DNA from: Halorientalis salina
Lineage (GTDB): Archaea; Halobacteriota; Halobacteria; Halobacteriales; Haloarculaceae
DNA length: 64,000 nucleotides
Assembly: GCF_005049285.1 (NCBI RefSeq)
Contig: NZ_SOSC01000013.1
Location: 1 to 64,000, forward strand
Direction: 5' to 3'
How positions within the stretch are numbered: position 1 is the first letter of the stretch; each line of letters begins with the position of its first letter. Below the pieces are notes generated by a model that saw only the letters and a program-made list of their open reading frames with translations, ran no database searches and had not been told where the DNA came from. Shown here one piece after another: positions 27,060 to 36,388 of this stretch. Made by a program: the position numbers and the translations under genes.

Positions 27060-27866
27060 TCAGAACTCCTCGGATCGCGTATCCATGTTGATATTGACTT
27101 CGATGACGTCGGCAGTGTTCATCACCTTTTTCGGGAGTTCTTCCTCGAATCGTTCCCCCTGCATGCGACTTTTGGGCCCGGATAAACTGATTGCGCCGAG
27201 CACATTCCCATCGGGTCCGTCGATCGCTGCACCGACAGCACGGAGTCCGTCAACTTCTTCCTCGATGTTGTATGCGTACCCGCGTTCGTTTACTTCTGCC
27301 AACTCCTCGAACAGTTTCTCCTTGTCCGTTATCGTATTTCCAGTCCGTTTGCGGAGTCCGTGTTGGTCGACGATTTCTTCAACGCGTTCGTCAGGGAGAC
27401 GGTCGAGTATCGCTTTCCCCGCAGCCAGATGGTGAAGGTTGATGGGTTTTCGCTCCATCTGGTCGGGATAATTGCTGCCGATAGCCTTCTCGCCACGTCG
27501 TAGATAGAGAACGATACCGAGACCGTGGCGTTCAGTTATCAACTGTGCATATTCGCCTGTTTCTTCAACAATCTTGTCGAGTTCTTGCTTCCCGAACTGA
27601 TATAGTATTCTCTCCTGACGAACGTGTTCTCCAATGAGGATGAATCGAGGACTGAGGTCGTACTCTTCACCATTCTTTATGACGAAATCGTTCTCCCTGA
27701 GTGTCGCGAGGTGATTGTAGACCCCCCCCTTCGAGAGCTCGAGGTGATCCGCCATCTTGGTGACGGTCGCGCCGTTGAGACTTTTCAGTGCATTGATGAC
27801 GTTCAGTGTGGTCGTGGATGTCCGTAACGTCCGGGGCGAATCGGTGTTGGCCGAATTTTCTGGCAT
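27060..27866 (-). CDS. IclR-family transcriptional regulator
   Basis: 268 aa. The winged helix is at 14-75 (TTTLNVINALKSLNGATVTK, MADHLELSKGGVYNHLATLR), and the effector domain includes LHHLAAGKAILDRLPDERVE and GYAYNIEEEVDGLRAVGAAI. The N-terminal recognition helix is diverged from the other IclR proteins here. It probably controls the asparaginase/amidase/Liv block to its right or its own promoter. An inverted repeat lies five bases upstream of its start. Confidence 0.9.
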   Translation of the reverse strand: MPENSANTDSPRTLRTSTTTLNVINALKSLNGATVTKMADHLELSKGGVYNHLATLRENDFVIKNGEEYDLSPRFILIGEHVRQERILYQFGKQELDKIVEETGEYAQLITERHGLGIVLYLRRGEKAIGSNYPDQMERKPINLHHLAAGKAILDRLPDERVEEIVDQHGLRKRTGNTITDKEKLFEELAEVNERGYAYNIEEEVDGLRAVGAAIDGPDGNVLGAISLSGPKSRMQGERFEEELPKKVMNTADVIEVNINMDTRSEEF

Positions 27867-27870
27867 ACAC

Positions 27871-27912
27871 AGTCTACAAACCGCAACGACATATCATTTG
27901 TGGACTGCAAAC
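27871..27912. promoter_or_regulatory. Inverted repeat at an IclR promoter (candidate operator)
   Basis: AGTCTACAAA (27871-27880) and TTTGTGGACT (27897-27906) form a dyad with one mismatch and a 16-base spacer, directly before the ATG at 27866. The right arm runs into GACTGCAAAC (27903-27912), a relative of the half site in the palindrome at 28054-28070. Confidence 0.45.
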
Positions 27913-28053
27913 ACACACCATCTCTCTGTCCCAGTTGGAAATGACATTCGCATAAAAAATGCCAACTTAAAATCCGAACCCAGAATAGAGTGCGGTAACT
28001 TCTCACATCCTTGCCTAATATGATCACGCATTACGACGAGTCCGGGAAACGCT

Positions 28054-28070
28054 GTTTGCAGTGTGCAAAC
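28054..28070. promoter_or_regulatory. Perfect palindrome GTTTGCA-GTG-TGCAAAC
   Basis: Two 7-base arms with a 3-base centre, in the long divergent gap between the IclR gene and asparaginase. Apart from this site and the one at 27871, 27867-28667 shows no supported gene. Likely a regulator-binding site. Confidence 0.45.
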
Positions 28071-28642
28071 CCCGCTGTGTACTTGAATGATTCTGGCACT
28101 TCCGGAGACAGTACTCGAGATCAGTCGTGGCCGGAAGTACGACTGGTAATGGTGGATTTCCATCGTTCAAGTATCGGCAGTTGACGCTGAGCGAAAGAAC
28201 AACGCCAAGTGGCAATCTGACTGCGATGCAGCCGGACCCCCTGCTAGCGGCGCAATAGCGTGATCGTATCGGTACGGTCTCTTCGTAGTGTAACTAGGTA
28301 TGGAATATCTGTACTAACTTCTGGTACTCATCTGGGGTCTCTGGGTATTTAACCAGAAATATGCGTATTAGCAGCTGTACAGACGAGCTGGCGTCCATTG
28401 GGCCCATCGCACGAGCACGTGGCCGTCGACCGGATTACCTGCCAAGTGGTGTTTGCGAGGCGTGAACCTGGAAAACCGACTGCACTGTGATACGGATTCC
28501 TGTCGAACAGTACCGGATTGACCGCAAGACGGCGTGCGGTCGTCTCGGGACCCAGCGATAGCAATCCGCCTGCGTCATCTAGGTAATACTTTCATCGGGA
28601 GAGTCTGGCCGTCATGAACTACGCCGAAACAACTAACACCAC

Positions 28643-28652
28643 CTATACGTAT
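28643..28652 (+). promoter_or_regulatory. TATA box for asparaginase gene
   Basis: CTATACGTAT ends 15 bases before the ATG at 28668. This spacing places transcription start at or near the start codon, so the message is probably leaderless. Confidence 0.45.
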
Positions 28653-28667
28653 CTCATATGTTGTGTG

Positions 28668-29630
28668 ATGCCAAATATTCGAATCCTCAGCACTGGAGGT
28701 ACAATAGCGAGTACCGACGGTACTGAGGGTGCAAGGCCGGAGAAGGACGGAGCAGAAATTCTCGGAGATGCAGCAGAAGCAAGAGAGTACGCATCCATTA
28801 GCGTCGAGGAAGTTGCACAAATACCGAGCTTCGACATGGGTTTTGAGACGATGGCCACCATCGTTCGGAGCGCGCATGCAGCCGTTAAAGACGGTATCGA
28901 CGGCGTAGTCGTGACTCATGGTACTGACACCATGGAGGAGTCAGCATTCTATGCGGATCAGACGTCTACAACCGCCGTTCCGATCGTGTTTACTGGGGCA
29001 CAGCGGCGTCCCGACGAGCCGAGCCCGGACGGACCAGCGAATCTCATCGGCGCTGTCCGTGCTGCAGCCCACGACCGGATACAGGCTGCGGGCGGTACGT
29101 ACATCGCGTTCGACGATCAGCTTCACGAGGCAGATGCTGCCACGAAAGCACACACCAGTCGGGTCGGTGCGTTCAACTCGCCTGGTTCAGGGCCAATCGC
29201 TTCGCTCGATCGTGACCGTATCCGGTTCCACCACGAACCAGACTCGACGGAGCAGAAGTTCGACCCGGTCGTTCCGACTTCGTCAGTACGGGTCATACCG
29301 AGTGGTGTAAACGTGCCCAGCGACCCGATCGATGAGGCAATAGAGGTCGGTGTGGATGGACTCGTCGTTCAGGGAACGGGCCTTGGCAACACGACAGACG
29401 CTCTCGGGCACGGGATCGCCAATGCGATCGACCACGGAATACCGGTCGTTGTCGGGTCGCGCTGTCCCGGTGGAGCGACAATGCCCGTATACGGTGGCGA
29501 TGGTGGCGGCGAAACACTCAGAGAGTATGGGGTCGGATTCGCCGACAACCTGCCCGTACAGAAAGCACGGATCAAACTCGCACTCGCACTCTCGACAACC
29601 GACGAGCCCCTCGAATGGTTTAGGAGATAG
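28668..29630 (+). CDS. L-asparaginase, type I/II fold
   Basis: 320 aa from ATG at 28668 (MPNIRILSTGGTIASTDGTE). The two catalytic threonines are in the family's signatures: T12 in STGGTIAS and T83 in VTHGTDTMEES, followed by D87. The remaining positions include FTGAQRRPDEPSPDGPANL and KAHTSRVGAFNSPG. It hydrolyses asparagine to aspartate and ammonia. No signal peptide is present, so it is cytosolic. It is first in a rightward cluster with an amidase and an ABC importer. Confidence 0.92.
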   Translation: MPNIRILSTGGTIASTDGTEGARPEKDGAEILGDAAEAREYASISVEEVAQIPSFDMGFETMATIVRSAHAAVKDGIDGVVVTHGTDTMEESAFYADQTSTTAVPIVFTGAQRRPDEPSPDGPANLIGAVRAAAHDRIQAAGGTYIAFDDQLHEADAATKAHTSRVGAFNSPGSGPIASLDRDRIRFHHEPDSTEQKFDPVVPTSSVRVIPSGVNVPSDPIDEAIEVGVDGLVVQGTGLGNTTDALGHGIANAIDHGIPVVVGSRCPGGATMPVYGGDGGGETLREYGVGFADNLPVQKARIKLALALSTTDEPLEWFRR

Positions 29631-29783
29631 TAAACGCCGTCTGAACTGGGACAGTCCGCCACAGTTGCTAACTGCAGCAGCGCGATACTGTCGAATCGTT
29701 GGTTCGTCTGTCCACGTTTTCAATCACCACTACTATTAAAAAATCAACAAAAGAATAAAGTTCTATTGAGATACCTACCTGAC

Positions 29784-31280
29784 ATGGGTTTTCAACCCCC
29801 CTCAGAAGAACAACTTGCCAAACTTGGTGCGGAACTGTCCCTGCATCTCGACGATCAGGAAATCACCGACCACGTGGAACTGATAACGGACGCTCTCAGT
29901 TCCTACGAGACGGTCGCGACGTATGAGGACGACACGGCCGAATCGATGGCCCAGGACCGTGATGGGGGAGAGCGCGTCGTAGCGAACGACCCCTACAACG
30001 CCTGGATCACACGCTGTAATATTTCAGAGTGTAACGACGGGCGACTAGCCGGGTGGGACATCGCAGTCAAAGACAATATCGGAGTCGGTGGTGTCGAAAT
30101 GACCTGTGGCTCCAACGTTGTCGAGGGATACGTCCCCGAGACTGATGCGACACTGGTTTCGCGGCTCCTTTCGGCGGGTGCCACGATCGTTGGAAAAACC
30201 AATCTCGACGACATGGCGTTTAGCGGGAACGGTCACTCTAGTGCCTTCGGTCCGACGCTGAACCCACATGCCCCCGAGCATCTGTCTGGGGGCTCCAGCG
30301 GTGGAAGCGCGATAGCGGTCGCCAGAGAGGAAGTCAGGGTCGCTATCGGAAGCGACCAGGGGGGGAGTATCCGTGCTCCGGCATCTTGGACTGGCGTCGT
30401 CGGTCATAAGCCAACCCATGGACTCGTCCCGTACACTGGGTGTGTCGGAATCGATAACACTGTGGACCATGCGGGACCGATAGGGAGAGATGTCGAAACC
30501 GTTGCCGAGACGTTGACGGTACTCGCTGGGAGCGACTCCCGTGATCCACGGCAACCGAACACTGTCCCAACACGCGATTACGCGTCAGAACTCGATGGGA
30601 ACGTCGAGGAACTCGACATTGCGGTGCTCGAGGAGGGATTCGACCAGCCCGAATGCGATCCAGCAGTGAACGATCGGGTAAGGGCGACACTGGACCAACT
30701 CGAGGACCTGGGAGCAACTGTTGAGAACGTCTCACTCCCGATCCACGACGACGCTGCGGACATCTATTCGGTGTCGCTCGCGGAAGGGTTCCTGGCAGCG
30801 TTCCGCGGAGAGGGCCTTGGCCACAACTGGAAAGGATGGTACAACACCGACTGGGCACGAGAGTTCGGCCGTCTTCGCCGTGAGAAAGGGGGACAGTTCC
30901 CACCGACAGTTAAGTTCACACTCCTTCTCGGGGCGTATGCGAGTGACGAGTACTGTTCCGCGTACTATGCGAAGGCGATGAACCTCCGGAACGAGCTAAC
31001 CGAAGCGTACGATGGGATTCTGGAAGGGTACGACCTCATCGCGATGCCCACGACACCGATGACTGCCCACGAGTGGAAACCGGATCAGGATACGATCGAG
31101 TTCATCGGAGACGCCTGGACGAACCTGGCGAACACGAGTGCGTTCAACATGACTGGCCATCCATCGGTCAGCGTTCCCGCGGGATCAGTCGGTGACCTCC
31201 CAGCCGGCTTAATGCTCACTGGTCGAGCATTCGACGATGCAACCGTACTAAACGCAGCTCACGCAGTTGAAGGTCGGTGA
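29784..31280 (+). CDS. Amidase-signature-family amidase
   Basis: 498 aa from ATG at 29784 (MGFQPPSEEQLAKLGAELSL). The Ser-cisSer-Lys triad is visible: K96 in VKDNIG, cis-Ser S171 in GGSSGGS, and nucleophile S195 in QGGSIRAP. The C-terminal AFNMTGHPSVSVPAG is typical. It cleaves an amide to acid and ammonia; the substrate is unspecified. It is not a GatA, since no gatB or gatC lies near and the N-terminus is longer. It lies 153 bases after asparaginase. Confidence 0.9.
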   Translation: MGFQPPSEEQLAKLGAELSLHLDDQEITDHVELITDALSSYETVATYEDDTAESMAQDRDGGERVVANDPYNAWITRCNISECNDGRLAGWDIAVKDNIGVGGVEMTCGSNVVEGYVPETDATLVSRLLSAGATIVGKTNLDDMAFSGNGHSSAFGPTLNPHAPEHLSGGSSGGSAIAVAREEVRVAIGSDQGGSIRAPASWTGVVGHKPTHGLVPYTGCVGIDNTVDHAGPIGRDVETVAETLTVLAGSDSRDPRQPNTVPTRDYASELDGNVEELDIAVLEEGFDQPECDPAVNDRVRATLDQLEDLGATVENVSLPIHDDAADIYSVSLAEGFLAAFRGEGLGHNWKGWYNTDWAREFGRLRREKGGQFPPTVKFTLLLGAYASDEYCSAYYAKAMNLRNELTEAYDGILEGYDLIAMPTTPMTAHEWKPDQDTIEFIGDAWTNLANTSAFNMTGHPSVSVPAGSVGDLPAGLMLTGRAFDDATVLNAAHAVEGR

Positions 31281-31632
31281 CGACGTAACGTCGCATTTGG
31301 AGTGTCCACGCCATCAGCTGTTCCTGTACTGTGTTTCGACTCTCCTTATTTACCAACGGTCAACTGTATCTTCGCCGAGTCTCGTACTGGCCACTCGGGG
31401 TCCGTGGTTTCCCCCGTAGCGTGACTAGACCGTGTCTGGTTTGGGAACCATATTGTATGAGACTAGTATGATTATTCAGGGAAAATCGAGTGCTTGGCCA
31501 CTTCGACCCGATACCTGTTAACTATGGACAGTTCTAAACCGCCTCATAGACTCGAACTGACGGACCTTCCGGCAACATTATCCCTAGACAGTGAATCTTT
31601 ATATCAATACTGTGTCTTGGCGACGTAGTCGC
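31281..31632. promoter_or_regulatory. Intergenic region upstream of the Liv-type operon
   Basis: No gene is supported. CTTTATAT at 31597-31604 lies about 30 bases before the ATG at 31633 and is a good TATA box for the transporter operon. Confidence 0.45.
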
Positions 31633-32823
31633 ATGAGTGATACTTACATCAATCGGCGTCGTGTGCTGCAAGCAACTGGTGGCTTGACTGTAACTGGACT
31701 TGCTGGATGCCTTGGAGCCAGCGGTAGTGAGACCCTCACGATCGGAGCAAACCTTCCACTGAGCGAAGGATGGGAGCCGTACGGAAACACGCAGGTACGA
31801 GCCGCGGAGATCGCTATTTCGGAGATTAACGATAACGGTGGACTCGACGGAAAGGACGTCGAGCTCGTTGTCGAAGACAATCAGGTTGACCCGCAAACGT
31901 CTCGGGATATGGCGGATCGACTCGTCTCGAACGAGGGTGCCAATGTCCTCATGGGTCCGATTAGTAGCGCTAACCGAGTCGCGGTTTCATCAGCGTTGGA
32001 ACGCTTGCAGGTTCCGTCGTTGTACGCGAGCCAGTACGAAGGGCCTGCGGCAGATGATTACTGCAGTGAATGGATGTTTCAACTAGGAGACATTCCATCG
32101 CAGAAGATAGAGCCGTTCGTTCCGTGGCTGATCGAGGAACACGGGGACTCATTCTATCTCCTCGGGGATGACTACAGCTGGCCAAAGCAAACGAATGAGG
32201 CAGTCAAGCAGGCAGTCGATGACGGCGGTGGAGAGATCATCGGAGAGGAATACGTCTCACTGGACACGACCGATTTCAGCTCGATTATTCCCCGAATCGA
32301 ACAGGAAGATCCCGACGTGCTGTTCATGACTATCACTGGTGGCGGTCCAGCGGCAATGCAGAGCCAGATGCAAGAACAGGGGATTCGTGACCAGTTTGCG
32401 CAGGTTGGCCTCGCACACGGACAAGGCGTTCTCCAGGGTGCATCACCCGAAGCGACTGAGGGTGTCTACTCCTGCCATGCGTATTTGGAAGGCATCGAAA
32501 ACGATTCGAACACCGAATTCATCAGCAAGTACCGTGACAAACACGGGGACGATGCGCTTGTCAACTATTTCACTGGCCCAGCATACAACGCTATCAAACT
32601 CCTCGAGGACGCTGTCGATCGATCCGGCGGGAGTTCACCTGAGGATATCAAACAGGGACTCCAAGGTGCTTCTACAAACTCGATTATGGGTGAAACGATA
32701 ATCGAGTCGGACAATCAGATGACTGTAGGGACGTTCCTCGGGCAGGTAAATAGCGACCAGAAGTACGACATCGTCAAGAGCTTCGATCCCGTGTCACCGA
32801 CCGGTGACTGCGACGACATCTAA
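31633..32823 (+). CDS. ABC transporter substrate-binding lipoprotein (Liv/amide type)
   Basis: 396 aa from ATG at 31633. The Tat signal NRRRVLQATGG is followed by the lipobox LAGC with C26, so the mature protein is a membrane-anchored lipoprotein outside the cell. The periplasmic-binding fold of the LivJ/AmiC/FmdD type starts at TIGANLPLSEGWEPYGNTQV and includes GPISSANRVAVSSAL and LAHGQGVLQGASPEATEGVY. Ligands of this family include branched-chain amino acids, amides and urea. The flanking amidases favour amides or amino-acid amides. It is the first gene of a five-component transporter operon. Confidence 0.9.
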   Translation: MSDTYINRRRVLQATGGLTVTGLAGCLGASGSETLTIGANLPLSEGWEPYGNTQVRAAEIAISEINDNGGLDGKDVELVVEDNQVDPQTSRDMADRLVSNEGANVLMGPISSANRVAVSSALERLQVPSLYASQYEGPAADDYCSEWMFQLGDIPSQKIEPFVPWLIEEHGDSFYLLGDDYSWPKQTNEAVKQAVDDGGGEIIGEEYVSLDTTDFSSIIPRIEQEDPDVLFMTITGGGPAAMQSQMQEQGIRDQFAQVGLAHGQGVLQGASPEATEGVYSCHAYLEGIENDSNTEFISKYRDKHGDDALVNYFTGPAYNAIKLLEDAVDRSGGSSPEDIKQGLQGASTNSIMGETIIESDNQMTVGTFLGQVNSDQKYDIVKSFDPVSPTGDCDDI

Positions 32824-32832
32824 CACAGAACC

Positions 32833-33699
32833 ATGGCTGAAATAGCAATAACACTCCTCCTGAATGCCCTGAGTGCGGCGTTAGCGCTATCGCTCGTCGC
32901 ACTCGGGCTGGCGATTATTTTTGGATTTATGGGGGTTATCAACCTAGCACATGGAGCGTTCCTCACCGTTGGTGCGTACGTAGTGTGGATGGTACCGGCA
33001 AAACTGGGACTCAGTTTCTGGGTCGGACTCGTCCTCGCACCGATCATCGTTGGTCTAATCGGGGCGCTCATCGAACGGTTCGTCATCAGATATCTCTATG
33101 ATCGGCTGCTTGATACGATTCTGGCAACATGGGGTATCTCGCTGGCACTCGTTGAACTCGTCAAGTTAGCCTTCGGTACGACGAGCAAATCAGTTAGCAA
33201 CCCGCTCCGCGGTAGTGTGGATCTGGGCGTTACCGTGTATCCGACATACCGCTTGTTCCTTATTGGCTTCTGTCTCGCGATCCTGGTTGCAGTATTTGCG
33301 TTCTTCAAATCGACCGATATCGGTGTCCGACTTCGCGCAGTGATTCAGGACCCGGATGCGGCGAGCTTACAGGGATTGAACAAAACACGCATGTATCAGT
33401 ATTCGTTTGCCAGTGGGGCCGCCCTTGCAGGGCTTGGTGGTGCGGCAATCGCACCGATTACCACCGTTGACCCCACGATGGGAGTAACGTATCTGCTCGA
33501 ATCGTTCTTTGCAGTTATTCTCGGCGGAACAGGTGCGCTAATCGCCGTCGTACCCGGGAGCCTCATCGTTGCAGGGTCGACGAACGTTATGACGTTCATC
33601 ATCTCTCCCGTTCTGGCACAGACGATCGTCTTCGTCTTTGTCATTGTTGCGATGATCATCCGTCCACAGGGAATTGTTCCGGAGGCATGGCATGAGTAA
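32833..33699 (+). CDS. livH: ABC transporter permease, LivH type
   Basis: 288 aa with about eight membrane helices. It begins with the typical LLLNALSAALALSLVALGLA and IIFGFMGVINLAHGAFLTVG (the N-L-A-H-G signature). Near the end are LLESFFAVILGGTGALIAVV and GSLIVAGSTNV. It forms half of the membrane channel with the next gene and overlaps that gene's start by eight bases (33692-33699). Confidence 0.9.
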   Translation: MAEIAITLLLNALSAALALSLVALGLAIIFGFMGVINLAHGAFLTVGAYVVWMVPAKLGLSFWVGLVLAPIIVGLIGALIERFVIRYLYDRLLDTILATWGISLALVELVKLAFGTTSKSVSNPLRGSVDLGVTVYPTYRLFLIGFCLAILVAVFAFFKSTDIGVRLRAVIQDPDAASLQGLNKTRMYQYSFASGAALAGLGGAAIAPITTVDPTMGVTYLLESFFAVILGGTGALIAVVPGSLIVAGSTNVMTFIISPVLAQTIVFVFVIVAMIIRPQGIVPEAWHE

Positions 33700-34756
33700 T
33701 AACAACAGGAATCTCGCGATCGGACCGGTTGAGCTCTCAGTAGCTGACGGGTCGATGCAGTTATCGATTGGACGGCTACAAACTGATGCCAAGAAGCTAC
33801 TTCTCGGTACCAGTTTACTCGTATTACTCGCTGCCCCAGCGATCTTCACTGGGTACTTTATCGGGCTACTGGCAGTCGCATTTTTGTATGCGATATTCGC
33901 TATCTCGGTCGATCTCGTCTGGGGCTACGCCGGCATTCTTACGTTCGGTCACGCGGCGTTCTTTGGGCTCGGTGCGTATCTCATGGGAGTGATCACAACC
34001 GAACTGTCCCTGCCGAGTATTGGACTACTTGGTCTCCTTATCGCATTTCTCGGTCCGGCTCTGGTTGGGCTAGTCGTCGCGGGTGTGTTGTTCTCCCGCG
34101 GAATCAGTGAGGAGTATTTCACCATCATTACGTTGGCCCTGGCCATCGTTGCAAGCCAGGCAGCACTCATTTTGAGTGATATTACTGGTGGATCGAACGG
34201 GTTGACAGGTATTCCTCTACTCGGGATCGAGATACCCGGCATTATGACGTATCGCCTCCCGTACGAACTGTTCTATTTCGTGGCGCTCGTTGCGCTGGTT
34301 GGTGTGTACCTCGTTGGAAAACGCATCGTTCAGTCACCGTTCGGTACCACACTGGCCGGAATTAACGAGAACGAAACCAAAGTTTCGTCACTGGGATACG
34401 ATCCTGTAAAATACAAAACGCTCGTGTTCGGTCTGTCGACCGGAATAGCTGGCTTTGCAGGGGCACTCTATGCGGCGTACTCCGGGTTTATCTCCCCACC
34501 TCTCCTGGGCTTCGCCCTCTCGACCGAAGTGCTCATCTGGGTACTGGTCGGTGGACGTGGCACACTAATCGGTCCGGTTATCGGGGCGACCGCTCTGTAC
34601 CTGGCCGAGAATATGTTCAGTGGGCTGTTTCTGAACACGTGGGTTCTGGGACTTGGACTGCTTCTCGTTGCTATCGTGCTGGTATTCCCGGCAGGAGTTG
34701 TCGGCGTGTTCAGTCTCGCCGAACAGAAGCTGAACCGGTACTTGGAGGAAACATGA
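33692..34756 (+). CDS. livM: ABC transporter permease, LivM type
   Basis: 354 aa from ATG at 33692 (MSNNNRNLAIGPVELSVADG). A polar N-terminal stretch of about 40 residues precedes about nine helices. Signatures are YAIFAISVDLVWGYAGILTF and GHAAFFGLGAYLMG, ISEEYFTIITLALAIVASQA and GGRGTLIGPVIGATALY. The stop TGA overlaps the ATG of a 27-codon ORF (ATGA at 34753-34756). Confidence 0.9.
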   Translation: MSNNNRNLAIGPVELSVADGSMQLSIGRLQTDAKKLLLGTSLLVLLAAPAIFTGYFIGLLAVAFLYAIFAISVDLVWGYAGILTFGHAAFFGLGAYLMGVITTELSLPSIGLLGLLIAFLGPALVGLVVAGVLFSRGISEEYFTIITLALAIVASQAALILSDITGGSNGLTGIPLLGIEIPGIMTYRLPYELFYFVALVALVGVYLVGKRIVQSPFGTTLAGINENETKVSSLGYDPVKYKTLVFGLSTGIAGFAGALYAAYSGFISPPLLGFALSTEVLIWVLVGGRGTLIGPVIGATALYLAENMFSGLFLNTWVLGLGLLLVAIVLVFPAGVVGVFSLAEQKLNRYLEET

Positions 34757-34836
34757 CAGACGTCTCACCACCGAAACCGCCGATACGTGTCTGTACCGAT
34801 AGAACGGCAGAATCAGATGGAGGTGCAGTACTATGA
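34753..34836 (+). CDS. 27-codon ORF coupling livM to livG
   Basis: It starts in the ATGA that ends livM and stops in the ATGA that begins livG, so ribosomes could pass from livM to livG through it. The 27-residue product begins MTDVSPPKPPIRVCTDR and is hydrophilic and proline-rich, with no family resemblance. It may serve only as a translational bridge. Its two exact ATGA joints are the evidence that it is translated. Confidence 0.4.
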   Translation: MTDVSPPKPPIRVCTDRTAESDGGAVL

Positions 34837-35618
34837 CGACAGCAGAAACCGCTTCAGAGGGAACGAACACGGCTGAATCCGCTGAACCTGTGTTGTTACG
34901 GACGGAAAACTTGACACGGCAATTCGGATCGCTGGTTGCCGTCAACGACGTGAATCTCTCGATCCCGCGAGGAGAGTTCCACTCGATCATCGGGCCAAAT
35001 GGCGCAGGGAAAACGACACTGTTCAATATGCTTGCGGGAACGTTACCCGAAAGTGAGGGACGGGTCGTGTTCGATGGTGATGAGATAACGGGATTGAAAG
35101 ACTACGAACGCGTTCAACGGGGCATCAGTCGGGCGTTCCAGACCCCCCAACTGTTCCCGGGGCTAACAGTGCTCGAGAACCTCCGGTTAGCCGTCCAGGC
35201 TCAGAACCAGTCGTTCAACCCGCTGAAGAAGACGGATCCAGCGCACGAACGCAGGGCCCATGAGGTCCTTGAGCAGATCAAATTCGACGCTGACCCGGGG
35301 CAGGCAACCGAGAACCTCTCTCACGGGAACAAAAAGAAACTGGAGCTCCTGATGTCCCTTAGTGTCGACCCTGACCTGCTGCTCCTCGACGAACCGACGA
35401 GCGGTGTCTCTCATGCGGATTCCGAATCACTCATGGAGTTCATCTCGAAAACGAGTCGAGAACGGACGGTGCTCCTGATCGAACACAACGTCGACCTCGT
35501 GCTCGAATACTCCGACCGAATAACGGTGTTGAACAGAGGCGAGGTAATCTCGCAGGGAACGCCGTCGTATATCACTGATGACGAAACCGTGCAAGACGCG
35601 TACATGGGGTCATACTGA
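34833..35618 (+). CDS. livG: ABC transporter ATP-binding protein, LivG type
   Basis: 261 aa. Walker A GPNGAGKT is at about 52-59 after FHSII. FQTPQLFPGLTVLENL is the Q-loop region. The signature motif reads LSHGNKKKLEL in place of the usual LS-G-Q, and Walker B LLLLDEPTSGV and the H-loop IEHNVDLV are intact. ATPase of the importer, paired with LivF. Starts by ATGA overlap with the 27-codon ORF; its stop overlaps the next ATG by one base. Confidence 0.9.
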   Translation: MTTAETASEGTNTAESAEPVLLRTENLTRQFGSLVAVNDVNLSIPRGEFHSIIGPNGAGKTTLFNMLAGTLPESEGRVVFDGDEITGLKDYERVQRGISRAFQTPQLFPGLTVLENLRLAVQAQNQSFNPLKKTDPAHERRAHEVLEQIKFDADPGQATENLSHGNKKKLELLMSLSVDPDLLLLDEPTSGVSHADSESLMEFISKTSRERTVLLIEHNVDLVLEYSDRITVLNRGEVISQGTPSYITDDETVQDAYMGSY

Positions 35619-36325
35619 TGGTGTTACTCGAACTCTCAGACGTCCACGCGGGGTACGGGGGCGGGAACGTCATCAACGGGGTCTCGCTCACGATCGAAGA
35701 GGGCACTGTCGTCTCTCTGTTGGGACGAAACGGTGTTGGGAAGACGACGACACTTCGGTCGATCGTCGGCGTCATCAGCCCGGACAGAGGGACAGTCTCG
35801 TTCGATTCACTGGATATCTCGGGCTTCGAGCCACACGAGACCTACAAACAAGGAATCAGCCTTGTGCCTGAAGATCGAGGCATCTTCCCAGATCTGACGG
35901 TTAGCGAAAACCTCCGGGTTCCACTCGTCGACACTGACGATGAGCGGTCTATCGCCGAAATCTACGGGTATTTCCCCAAACTAGAGGAACTGCAGGACTC
36001 GAAGGGCAGGAATTTAAGCGGTGGTGAACAGCAAATGCTGGCAATCGGGCGCGCGCTTCGACAGAACCCACGACTGTTGCTCCTCGACGAACCAAGCGAA
36101 GGGCTTGCGCCACAAATTATCGAGGACGTTGGCAGGGCGATCGAAACGATTGCCGAGGAGGGAATGACCATACTCGTTGTCGAGCAGAATACGAAGTTCG
36201 CACTCGATATCTCCTCGCACGCATATATCATGGCTGACGGGCAGATCGTAATGGACGGTTCAACGAATGAATTGCGCGACGACGAGGAGAGACTCGAAAA
36301 GTATCTTGGCGTCCACGAGACGTAA
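35618..36325 (+). CDS. livF: ABC transporter ATP-binding protein, LivF type
   Basis: 235 aa. Walker A GRNGVGKT, Q-loop VPEDRGIFPDLTVSENL, signature LSGGEQQMLAIGRAL, Walker B LLLLDEPSEGLAP and H-loop VEQNTKFAL are all intact. It is the last gene of the transporter operon. The second amidase converges on it with 63 bases between the two stops. Confidence 0.92.
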   Translation: MVLLELSDVHAGYGGGNVINGVSLTIEEGTVVSLLGRNGVGKTTTLRSIVGVISPDRGTVSFDSLDISGFEPHETYKQGISLVPEDRGIFPDLTVSENLRVPLVDTDDERSIAEIYGYFPKLEELQDSKGRNLSGGEQQMLAIGRALRQNPRLLLLDEPSEGLAPQIIEDVGRAIETIAEEGMTILVVEQNTKFALDISSHAYIMADGQIVMDGSTNELRDDEERLEKYLGVHET

Positions 36326-36388
36326 TCGATTGCTGCATTTGGGTTCCGCCTCCGTTCTCGGTACCTGTGGATTCACCACGTCTCCTCA

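Noticed and set aside
28349-28564. 71-codon minus-strand frame in the gap before asparaginase
   Set aside because: No protein-like composition, no promoter and no partner; treated as chance.
29784-31280. GatA subunit of tRNA amidotransferase
   Set aside because: No gatB, gatC or gatE/D genes nearby, and the location in an amide-import cluster favours a catabolic amidase.
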